Origin: Gemmatimonadota bacterium
GTDB lineage: Bacteria > Gemmatimonadota > Gemmatimonadetes > Gemmatimonadales > GWC2-71-9
Assembly: GCA_025358055.1 (NCBI GenBank)
Contig: JANYKV010000111.1
Location: 1-41,473 of the forward strand
DNA length: 41,473 bases
Direction of reading: 5' to 3'
The position numbers were made by a program, and so were the translations under genes. Shown piece by piece: positions 7,567 to 14,330 of the stretch (position 1 is its first letter; each line of letters begins with the position of its first letter). The notes under the pieces were generated by a model, which was given only the letters and a program-made list of their open reading frames with translations, was not told the origin of the DNA and ran no database searches.

Positions 7567-8669
7567 GCGGCAACCCGTTTGAGTAGGGATTGTCCGCTGA
7601 TCCGGCGCCACGCGATGTCCGCGGCAGTTTGGATCAACGCATCGTAACTCATGCCTGCCGCCCGAGCTGCCTTGGGAAAGCAGGAGTTGTCGCGGGGATC
7701 CGGGAGGATGCCCGGAAGCGGGTTCAATTCGACGACCATAGGATGACCGGACGCGTCGCAACGGATGTCCACTCGGCACCAATCCCGGCAGCCGAGAGCG
7801 CGGAATGCTCCAAGTGCCACCGCGCGGACCTCATCTGCCAGGTTGTCCGAGATAGTGGCCGGGCACTCGAAGAGGTCGAGGGGACGGTCCGGGCTGTCCC
7901 AGAGCCATTTGGCCTCGTACCCATATATAGGTGGCGCACCCTCAGGCAGCGCGTCCCATCGCATTCCAACGACCGGAAGGCATCGGGTGTCGGTATCGTT
8001 GCCCAGGATCGCAACGGTGTACTCCGCCCCGGGTAGGTAGGTCTCGACGACCACAGGCTGCTTATATGTATCGAGCAGTTCTCCCACTCGGGCGACCAGC
8101 TGAGCCCGGTTCTTACAGAGGCTCCGGACACTGATGCCTTTGCCCGAACCTTCGAGTGCCGGTTTGGCAAAGAGAGGGAATGGGAGGGTGACGTTCCGAG
8201 CATCCTTCCGGCTGTGCGCCAGGAGAAAGGGGGCGGTGGGGACACCGTGGAATACGAGGGTTTCCTTGGCCCGGCCCTTGTGAAGCGCCAGACCCAGCGT
8301 GAGCGGGTCCGACGCTGAATAGGGAATGTCGAGGAACTCGCAGATGGCCGGCACATGGCCTTCGCGATTCGGGCCGTAAAGACCCTCGGCGATATTGAAC
8401 ACGAAGTCCGGCCGCGCCTTCACGAGCTTGGCCGGGAACGTGGCGTCGGCTTCGAGTCGAATCACTTTACCGAGGGCACTGAGGGCATGCTCGACCGCGT
8501 CGATCGTTGCCGGTTCATCCCACTCGGCGTACAAATCGGGCTGTTCGAGGTCAGGCCGGAGATTCCGCGAGTCCGCAGCGGAAGTGGAAGGGGAGGTCGA
8601 CTTGTCCCCTTCGGTCGAAGAAGGGACGTTTGGCTTGAGATTGAAGGCCAGTCCTATGCGAACCGACAA
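7563..8669 (-). CDS. ATP-grasp ligase, D-Ala-D-Ala ligase-like (first of a tandem pair)
   Basis: A 368-residue ATP-grasp protein. The family start pattern is RIGLAFNLKP, so the TTG at 8669 is chosen, with AGAGGA 5-6 nt upstream; the frame continues further upstream but that part does not look coding. After a short Ser/Thr/Asp-rich linker (about residues 17-35) come ARPDFVFNIAEGLYGPNREG, PFPLFAKPALEGSGKGIS (ATP-binding loop), VVETYLPGAEYTVAILG and VVELNPLPGILPD (metal-binding Asn). The protein ends LLKRVAA, with the TGA overlapping the start of the next ligase. The PLPGILPD loop is close to Ddl-like peptide ligases of unknown substrate. Two different ATP-grasp ligases in a row suggest two successive amide bonds, as in a small modified peptide. 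A 321-bp leader separates it from the glutamine synthetase gene, so it may have its own promoter. Confidence 0.87.
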   Translation of the reverse strand: MSVRIGLAFNLKPNVPSSTEGDKSTSPSTSAADSRNLRPDLEQPDLYAEWDEPATIDAVEHALSALGKVIRLEADATFPAKLVKARPDFVFNIAEGLYGPNREGHVPAICEFLDIPYSASDPLTLGLALHKGRAKETLVFHGVPTAPFLLAHSRKDARNVTLPFPLFAKPALEGSGKGISVRSLCKNRAQLVARVGELLDTYKQPVVVETYLPGAEYTVAILGNDTDTRCLPVVGMRWDALPEGAPPIYGYEAKWLWDSPDRPLDLFECPATISDNLADEVRAVALGAFRALGCRDWCRVDIRCDASGHPMVVELNPLPGILPDPRDNSCFPKAARAAGMSYDALIQTAADIAWRRISGQSLLKRVAA

Positions 8670-8990
8670 ATGATCCTCTACAAAAAAGGCCGCTTCCAAT
8701 GGTGAAGAAGCAAGCCAGTGGAGAAGGAAACTTCCCTGCGCACCTCTAAAGTAAGAAAAAGCCTCCGATCGCACAATGGTTTTTTCGAAATTCGTTCGAT
8801 GAATTTCGGCTTTCGCCTCCTCCATCCAAACCTGAGCGACCTCGCGTTCCGGATTTCTTGCCCTCCAAAATCGCCGCCGCGACCCCTCGAGGCGTCGCGA
8901 TCGTACCATCGGCAGTCGGCCGGAGCAACAGCAGCGGGGGGAGAATCGCAATGATCCGCCCCCCGCCGATATCCTCACTCTCGCCCGCTG
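8670..8990 (-). other. 321-bp leader region upstream of the ATP-grasp operon, with a 23-bp palindrome
   Basis: No convincing gene lies here. The frame of the downstream ligase stays open but the residues are not family-like, and a short ORF at 8746-8928 has no ribosome site. The region holds a near-perfect palindrome at 8786-8808 (CGAAATTC-GTTCGAT-GAATTTCG) that could be an operator. Downstream of it on the minus strand are an A/T-rich patch and a weak promoter-like pair (TTGTGC, 17 nt, TACTTT). It is likely the control region of the ligase/aminomutase operon. Confidence 0.4.
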
Positions 8991-11150
8991 CTACTTGAGC
9001 AGCAGCAGATCACGGTAAGTCGCGAGCGGCCAGAGGTCATACGGGACGTGGTTTTCCAGCTGATCGACCGTCACCCGCAGTTCGTCCATGGCGGGCCGTA
9101 CCTTGTGCTTGATGTGGAGTGCGTGCCGCATCGGATCGTCGTCGTGATGGCCCGCCACCTTCTCCAAGCCGAGCAGCGCCTTCCGAAAGACAGCCAGATA
9201 CGCGATGAACTCCTTGAGGACCTCCGCGGTGTCCGGGCTTGCCGTTCCAGCAGTCTTGAGCTGGCTGACCGAGGCGGCGAGGATCGTCAGGTACTTAATC
9301 GCGGCCGGAAGGATCATGGTCCGGGAGATGGAGATCATGGTCTCGGCCTCAATGACCAGCTGTTTGACCCACTTCTCCACGACCACATGCTGGCGCGAGT
9401 CCAGTTCGGCCTTGGTCAGCACCCCGTACTTCTTGAACAACTCGCCGTTCTTCTTGTTCTTAAGGACCGGAAATGCCTCCACCGAGTCCCCCATGATCGG
9501 GAGGCCCCTCCGCTTGGCCTCGGCGTGCCACTCGGCCGTGTAGTTGTCGCCGTCAAAGATGACCCGCTTGTGCTCCTTGATGATCTTCTTTAAGACCTCC
9601 AAAACCGCACTCTGCAGCTTTGCCGTGCTCGGATTCCGGCCGGCGGCCTTCTCCAGATCTGTGGCCACGTGGTCCAGCGACTCTGCCACGATGGTATTGA
9701 GGACCGTGTTTGGAAAAGCAATACTCGCGCTGGAGCCGACCGCCCGGAACTCGAATTTGTTCCCGGTGAACGCAAAGGGAGAGGTCCGGTTCCGGTCACC
9801 CGAGTGCCGCGGCAACTGCGGGAGGGACTTGGCGCCGAGGTCGATCGTGCCGCCATGGAGGGTGCGTTTGGGGAGCCCCTTCTCCACCTGGTCGAGGATA
9901 TCCGAGAGCATGTCGCCGAGGAAGATGGAAATGATGGCCGGAGGCGCTTCATTCGCCCCCAACCGGTGATCGTTTCCAGCCGCCGCAATCGAGGCGCGCA
10001 GCAGATCCGCGTGCACATCCACGGCCCGGATCGTGGCGCAGAGAAAAACCAGGAACTGCATGTTGGTGTGGGTCTCGTCCTTGGGATCGAGGAGGTTCAC
10101 ACCGGTATCGGTGGCCATCGACCAGTTGTTGTGCTTCCCGGACCCGTTGACCCCGGCGAAAGGCTTCTCGTGGAGCAGCGCCTGGAGCCCGAATCGGGGA
10201 GCCACCCGCTTCAAGGTCTCCATCATGATCATCTGGTGGTCGCTGGCGATGTGGCTCACCTCGAACAGTGGCGCAATCTCGTACTGCCCCGGTGCGACCT
10301 CGTTGTGCCGCGTCTTCACCGGCACCCCAAGTCGATAGAGCTCGTGCTCCACTTCGGACATGAAAGCGAGCACACGGGGAGGAATGGTGCCAAAGTAGTG
10401 ATCCTCGAGCTGCTGACCTTTGGGGGGCTTGGCCCCGAACAACGTCCGTTCACACGTGACGAGGTCGGGGCGCTTGTAGAACAGCTCGCGGTCGACGAGA
10501 AAGTACTCCTGCTCTGGGCCGACCGTGGTCTCGACCCGGGAGACGCCGAAATCGGAGCCGAAGAACTTGAGAATCCGCATCGCCTGCCGGGACAATGCTT
10601 CCATGGAGCGGAGCAGCGGGATTTTGGTGTCCAGCGCCTCCCCGTTCCACGAAACGAACGCGGTGGGGATGCACAGCGTGACATTCCGTTCGCCCCGCAT
10701 CAAGAAGGCCGGGCTGGTGGGATCCCAGGCGGTATAGCCACGCGCTTCGAAGGTGGCGCGCAAACCGCCGGACGGGAAACTGGACGCGTCGGGCTCGCCC
10801 TGAACCAGTTCGGAGCCGGAGAAATTGAAGATCACACCCCCGCTGCCATCCGGCGACACCAGGCTGTCGTGCTTTTCGGCCGTGAGACCGGTCAGCGGCT
10901 GGAACCAATGGGTGTAGTGTGTGGCCCCGTTCTCGATGGCCCAATCCTTCATGGTGGCGGCGACGACATCGGCCACCTTGGGATCCAACGGCTCACCGTG
11001 ATCGATCGTCCGCAGCAGGCTCTTGTACACGTCCTTCGGGAGGCGTTGCCGCATGAGCCGGCGGGAAAACACGTCTCGTCCGAAAATCTCGTCGACCCGG
11101 TCGATGGGGGCGATATTGGCGCCGGCATTGGAATGAGGGAACGCAGTCAC
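8991..11150 (-). CDS. glnN: Glutamine synthetase type III
   Basis: A 719-residue type III glutamine synthetase, which forms glutamine from glutamate, ammonia and ATP in the cytoplasm. The size matches the GSIII family (about 700-730) when translation starts at the GTG at 11150 ([10 protein letters not shown]). The GSIII N-terminal domain is clear ([40 protein letters not shown]). Catalytic-core motifs are [15 protein letters not shown] (metal-binding Glu), [29 protein letters not shown] and [13 protein letters not shown]. The long frame upstream of 11150 (to 11459) is not family-like and is ignored. It is transcribed toward the ATP-grasp ligases, 321 bp away, and divergently from a PadR regulator. 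It could be general nitrogen assimilation or could feed or catalyse an amidation in the adjacent cluster. Confidence 0.95.
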   Translation of the reverse strand: MTAFPHSNAGANIAPIDRVDEIFGRDVFSRRLMRQRLPKDVYKSLLRTIDHGEPLDPKVADVVAATMKDWAIENGATHYTHWFQPLTGLTAEKHDSLVSPDGSGGVIFNFSGSELVQGEPDASSFPSGGLRATFEARGYTAWDPTSPAFLMRGERNVTLCIPTAFVSWNGEALDTKIPLLRSMEALSRQAMRILKFFGSDFGVSRVETTVGPEQEYFLVDRELFYKRPDLVTCERTLFGAKPPKGQQLEDHYFGTIPPRVLAFMSEVEHELYRLGVPVKTRHNEVAPGQYEIAPLFEVSHIASDHQMIMMETLKRVAPRFGLQALLHEKPFAGVNGSGKHNNWSMATDTGVNLLDPKDETHTNMQFLVFLCATIRAVDVHADLLRASIAAAGNDHRLGANEAPPAIISIFLGDMLSDILDQVEKGLPKRTLHGGTIDLGAKSLPQLPRHSGDRNRTSPFAFTGNKFEFRAVGSSASIAFPNTVLNTIVAESLDHVATDLEKAAGRNPSTAKLQSAVLEVLKKIIKEHKRVIFDGDNYTAEWHAEAKRRGLPIMGDSVEAFPVLKNKKNGELFKKYGVLTKAELDSRQHVVVEKWVKQLVIEAETMISISRTMILPAAIKYLTILAASVSQLKTAGTASPDTAEVLKEFIAYLAVFRKALLGLEKVAGHHDDDPMRHALHIKHKVRPAMDELRVTVDQLENHVPYDLWPLATYRDLLLLK

Positions 11151-11185
11151 GGAGAAAGCCTCGCAAGGAAAAGGTCGTGGGTGAT

Positions 11186-11203
11186 GGCGGGCTTGCACCC
11201 GCC
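11186..11203 (-). promoter_or_regulatory. Short hairpin in the glnN leader
   Basis: GGCGGG (11186-11191) and CCCGCC (11198-11203) form a 6-bp stem with a 6-nt loop, 36 nt upstream of the glnN start. It has no T-run, so it is not a terminator. It could influence translation or simply be chance in GC-rich DNA. Confidence 0.2.
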
Positions 11204-11328
11204 GATCCAACGGGGCCAAGTCTAACGCGCCGAACCGCCGAGGTCCACGCTTACCCATAGTGGCTCTAGGGGAGTTCGAAAAACCGGTTAGATTGCGAAA
11301 AGGGAAAAGGGAAAGGGGAAGACGAGAA

Positions 11329-11724
11329 ATGGATTTGCTGCCCGGTACGCTTGAACTCCTCGTGCTTCGCGCACTCCGATGGGAACCCACCCACGGCGCA
11401 GGTGTGGCCGAATGGATCCGGTTGGTCACGAACAACGCGTTTCCCGTCGAAGAAGGCACGCTCTATCCCGCCCTGCACCGGATGGAGAGAAACGGCTGGA
11501 TCGAATCGGACTGGGGTCGATCGGAGCGGAACCGCCGAGCCCGGTACTACCAGGTCACCTCCCTCGGGCGGCAGCGGTTAAACGGGTTAGCGGGAGAATG
11601 GGAGCGTTACATCGAGGCGGTCGCGCGCGCGCTCCGACACGGCAATCCCCGCGCCCTGTGGGCGCAGGGATTGAGCGGCGGCCCTGATTCGGCGACCGGA
11701 ACCAATCGAAACCGGAACGATTAA
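11329..11724 (+). CDS. PadR-family transcriptional regulator
   Basis: A 131-residue winged-helix repressor of the PadR family. It begins [16 protein letters not shown], the standard opening of the Acidobacteria/Gemmatimonadota-type PadR, followed by [10 protein letters not shown], the recognition segment and wing [20 protein letters not shown] and [12 protein letters not shown]. The ATG at 11329 is preferred to one at 11260; a purine-rich tract (AAAGGGGAAGACGAGAA) just upstream supplies the ribosome site. Such PadR genes usually precede large FtsX/MacB-type permease genes. Here none is present, and the neighbours are divergent glnN and a downstream phosphodiesterase-like gene. It may control either or itself. 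Effector unknown. Confidence 0.9.
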   Translation: MDLLPGTLELLVLRALRWEPTHGAGVAEWIRLVTNNAFPVEEGTLYPALHRMERNGWIESDWGRSERNRRARYYQVTSLGRQRLNGLAGEWERYIEAVARALRHGNPRALWAQGLSGGPDSATGTNRNRND

Positions 11725-11779
11725 ACTATAGATGGGCCGTAGCCCTGCGAACGACCTCTCTCAACCGAGGGAACGCCCT

Positions 11780-12904
11780 ATGTTCGGTTCGTTGCCGCGA
11801 ATCGCCATCTTCGCCCTCGCCCTCTGTTGCGTCACGCCCCGGACCGCTCCTGCCCTGCAGGCGAACAAAACGGCGGCGCCCAAGAACGTCATCGTCGTCA
11901 CGTTCGATGGAATGCGGTGGCAGGAATTCTTCAACGGAGCCAACCGCGAATTCATCAATGAGAAGGCCGGGAAGGTCCCGGATACCACGGCCACGATTCG
12001 CCGGTGGTGGCGGAATACGCCAGAGGAACGCCGGGAGGCGCTTCTCCCCTTCCTTTGGACCGTGATGGCGAAAAAGGGCCAGATCTTCGGCGACTCATCC
12101 CAGGGCAGCATGGCCCGGATTACCAACGGATTGTGGTTCTCCTACCCCGGGTACAACGAGCTGCTGGCTGGGTTCCCGGATGAACGGATCAAGAGCAACG
12201 ATAAAATTCCGAACCCAAACCGCACCGTCTTGGAATGGCTCAATGAGCGCCCCCACTTTCGGGGCAATGTGGCCGCCTTTGGTTCATGGGACGTGCTGCC
12301 TTTCATCCTCAACTCCGCCCGGAGTCACTTATTCGTGAACGGGGACGGCCCCCCAGTCTTGAGTCCCCGGACCCCGGAGGACATAATCCTCAACGACCTC
12401 GCGGCCGCTCTTCCCAGCGTGTTCCCGGATGCCCGTCTCGATGCCGGCACCATGCAGGGGGCCTTCCGCTATCTCCGCGTCTACCGCCCCCGAGTCCTCT
12501 ACGTCCTCCTCGGCGACACCGACGAATGGGCACATGCCCGGCGGTATGACTTATATCTGGAGGCGGCCCACCACGCCGACACCTTCCTCCGGCAGCTCTG
12601 GGAGTACGTGCAGGCGACACCGGAGTACAAAGGGAACACAGCGATCGTCGTTGCGACCGATCATGGACGCGGGAGCGGCTCGGAGGAGTGGACCAACCAC
12701 GGTCGTGAGGTGCCGGCCAGCCGTCGGATCTGGATGGCGTTCATGGGTCCGGACATTCCGCCCCTAGGAATCCGAAAGGACACGCCAACAACCCAGTCGC
12801 AATTCGCCGCCACGATCGCAGCCTTGGTGGGCGAGGACTACAACAGCGCGGAAAAGAAGGCGGCGAGACCGGTACCGCTCGCCGGAGCGGTCGTGCCCCG
12901 CTGA
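11780..12904 (+). CDS. Exported alkaline-phosphatase-superfamily phosphodiesterase-like protein
   Basis: A 374-residue secreted protein with a signal peptide (MFGSLPRIAIFALALCCVTP; cleavage probably near APALQ). The fold is that of nucleotide pyrophosphatase/phosphodiesterase and phosphonoacetate hydrolase enzymes. Metal site pieces are VIVVTFDGMRWQEFF (first Asp), LLGDTDEWAHARR (Asp and His) and VVATDHGRG (Asp and His). The nucleophile segment reads WFSYPGYNELLAG, where Ser appears to take the place of the usual Thr or Ser. The ATG at 11780 has GAGGGA 7 nt upstream; the frame upstream of it (from 11732) adds a hydrophilic lead with no family support. Substrate is unknown; phosphodiester, phosphonate or sulfate esters are all possible in this superfamily. 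It lies 55 nt after the PadR gene. Confidence 0.85.
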   Translation: MFGSLPRIAIFALALCCVTPRTAPALQANKTAAPKNVIVVTFDGMRWQEFFNGANREFINEKAGKVPDTTATIRRWWRNTPEERREALLPFLWTVMAKKGQIFGDSSQGSMARITNGLWFSYPGYNELLAGFPDERIKSNDKIPNPNRTVLEWLNERPHFRGNVAAFGSWDVLPFILNSARSHLFVNGDGPPVLSPRTPEDIILNDLAAALPSVFPDARLDAGTMQGAFRYLRVYRPRVLYVLLGDTDEWAHARRYDLYLEAAHHADTFLRQLWEYVQATPEYKGNTAIVVATDHGRGSGSEEWTNHGREVPASRRIWMAFMGPDIPPLGIRKDTPTTQSQFAATIAALVGEDYNSAEKKAARPVPLAGAVVPR

Positions 12905-12905
12905 T

Positions 12906-13014
12906 TTGCCGGGTTACTCACCACGACGCTGTCGCCATCAACGCACCAACTCAAGGATGGACCCGTGGCCAAGCCGAGTTGCCGCCGTACCTCAGCGGGG
13001 ACCGAGACCTTGTC
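12906..13014 (-). pseudogene. Decayed AbrB/SpoVT-type antitoxin fragment
   Basis: On the minus strand this stretch translates to DKVSVPAEVRRQLGLATGPS followed by LSWCVDGDSVVVS, an almost complete swapped-hairpin AbrB/MazE-like DNA-binding domain (compare the family pattern G-x-V-T-I-P-x-E-V-R-x-x-L-G-L-x-x-G-D). An in-frame TAG at 13024-13026 lies 9 nt before it, there is no start codon, and the frame runs on into the phosphodiesterase gene antisense. No toxin gene is next to it. It is best read as a relic, at the left edge of a block that also looks inserted. Confidence 0.55.
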
Positions 13015-13084
13015 AGCGGGAGGCTAGCCCGGATTGGGCGTCATCGCGACGATGATGATTCTCGGGCAAGATTCCATAACTGGG

Positions 13085-14122
13085 TCAACCCATGCGCTCT
13101 CGGAACGCGACCTCTCCGGGCCCTGCCGCACGCACCGCGTCGCGCGGTGAACCACCCCAATGGCGTCTCCACGCACGGCGCAGTTGCAAGTCCGACCGAA
13201 AGCCTGCGACCTCCGCGGCGCGGGTGACGCTCGCGCCGCGTTCGAGCGACTGCCGGGCGCGCTCGAGCCGGATCGACTGCAGATAGTGTAGCGGGGACAC
13301 TCCGGCGTGTTCGAGGAACATCCGGAGCAGGTGGCGCTCGGTGACACAGCCGACCGCCGCCAGCGCGGCCATGTCCCAATCACATTCCGCCTTGGCAATG
13401 ATGGCATCCTGCACCCGGTGCACGGCCGCGTGGAGATGGCGGCGATGTACGAGAAACGGCGACCGCTCGGGGTCGCGGGGTGAACGCCTCAGGTACACCA
13501 CCATGTCCTCGGCAACACTAGCGGCCAGTGCCTCACCGCATTCGTCGGCAATGAGGTGCAAAGCGAGATCGATACCCGCAGTGATGCCGGCACTCGACGC
13601 GAGCGCCCCATCGACCACGAACACCCGGTTCTCGATCACCTGCGCCTCCGGCACCAATGCCCGCAGCGCATTGAGGAGCTCGTGGTGCGTAGTGCAGCGG
13701 CGCGTGGCGAGCAAACCGGCCCGTGCCGCGAGCAGCGCGCCCGAGCAGATGGCAAGCAACCGGTGCGGCGTGTCCTCGGCGAGCAGAGGTTCGTGCAGCC
13801 TTTGATTCAACCACCTCGCAATGGCAACAATCGCCGGCGTGATCTGACCCACATAAGCGTTCGGTTGGCCGACCAGCACCACCCAGGTCGGCGCGCACAG
13901 TCGCTGCGGCAACGGTTCGAGGCCGATCAGCTCAAGCCCGACAGAGGTCGGTACGCTCTCCACAGGGCCGGCAAAGCGCAGGCGAAAGCGCGGCGGCAGG
14001 CCGCGCGCCGCGCGGTGGAGGTTGGCCAGGCGAAATGCTTCCGCAGGCCCAGCAATGTCGAGCAGCAGGGAGTGCGGCGCGATGATGAACAACACGTCGA
14101 TGAGATGAGGGCGTTCGATCAT
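13085..14122 (-). CDS. GlxA-type AraC-family regulator with DJ-1/PfpI domain
   Basis: A 345-residue regulator. Residues 1-190 form a DJ-1/PfpI-like amidotransferase-fold sensor (IDVLFIIAPHSLLLDIAGPA, LAICSGALLAARAGLL, SSAGITAGIDLALHLIADE), and the C-terminal 110 residues a double helix-turn-helix AraC domain (MAALAAVGCVTERHLLRMF, SPLHYLQSIRLERARQSLE, VTRAAEVAGFRSDLQLRRAW). The ATG at 14122 (MIERPHLIDVLF) gives the usual GlxA length; the frame extends further upstream without support. It is divergent from the M13 peptidase gene, and three copies of GGACATGG lie between them, a plausible operator set. These regulators often control catabolic or stress genes next to them, so the peptidase and carbon-nitrogen hydrolase are the likely targets. 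Confidence 0.9.
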   Translation of the reverse strand: MIERPHLIDVLFIIAPHSLLLDIAGPAEAFRLANLHRAARGLPPRFRLRFAGPVESVPTSVGLELIGLEPLPQRLCAPTWVVLVGQPNAYVGQITPAIVAIARWLNQRLHEPLLAEDTPHRLLAICSGALLAARAGLLATRRCTTHHELLNALRALVPEAQVIENRVFVVDGALASSAGITAGIDLALHLIADECGEALAASVAEDMVVYLRRSPRDPERSPFLVHRRHLHAAVHRVQDAIIAKAECDWDMAALAAVGCVTERHLLRMFLEHAGVSPLHYLQSIRLERARQSLERGASVTRAAEVAGFRSDLQLRRAWRRHWGGSPRDAVRAAGPGEVAFRERMG

Positions 14123-14126
14123 TTTA

Positions 14127-14240
14127 GGACATGGCCTGTTGCTCGAATCATACATCCATTCTGGGCCCGCGGGGTGGCGCCCGTATACCCATGTCCGAAA
14201 CTGATCCAAACGTGTCGGCACTTGGCGCGACAGGACATGG
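14127..14240. promoter_or_regulatory. Three copies of GGACATGG between regulator and M13 peptidase
   Basis: GGACATGG occurs at 14127-14134 (+), inverted at 14189-14196 (CCATGTCC) and again at 14233-14240 (+). The first and third copies share a 10-base core AGGACATGGC. Three copies of an 8-mer in 114 bp of a divergent intergenic region are not expected by chance and suggest binding sites of the adjacent AraC-type regulator. Confidence 0.45.
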
Positions 14241-14330
14241 CGGCCGCCATAGTTTTGCGACGTCAAACGCCGAGGACGGGCTGCTCGGGCCCGTTTACGA
14301 TCCCCGCCAGCCTATTGAGAGGCCACGCCC

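Noticed and set aside
6559..8669. The two ATP-grasp genes as cell-wall ddl
   Set aside because: The loops after the metal-binding Asn (NADLS, PLPGILPD) differ from true Ddl enzymes and there are no mur or fts neighbours.
8746..8928. Short minus-strand frame between glnN and the ATP-grasp gene
   Set aside because: No ribosome site, odd composition, and better explained as leader DNA.
9669..11225. 518-codon plus-strand frame opposite glnN
   Set aside because: The minus-strand frame is an unmistakable glutamine synthetase; the opposite frame has no recognisable domain.
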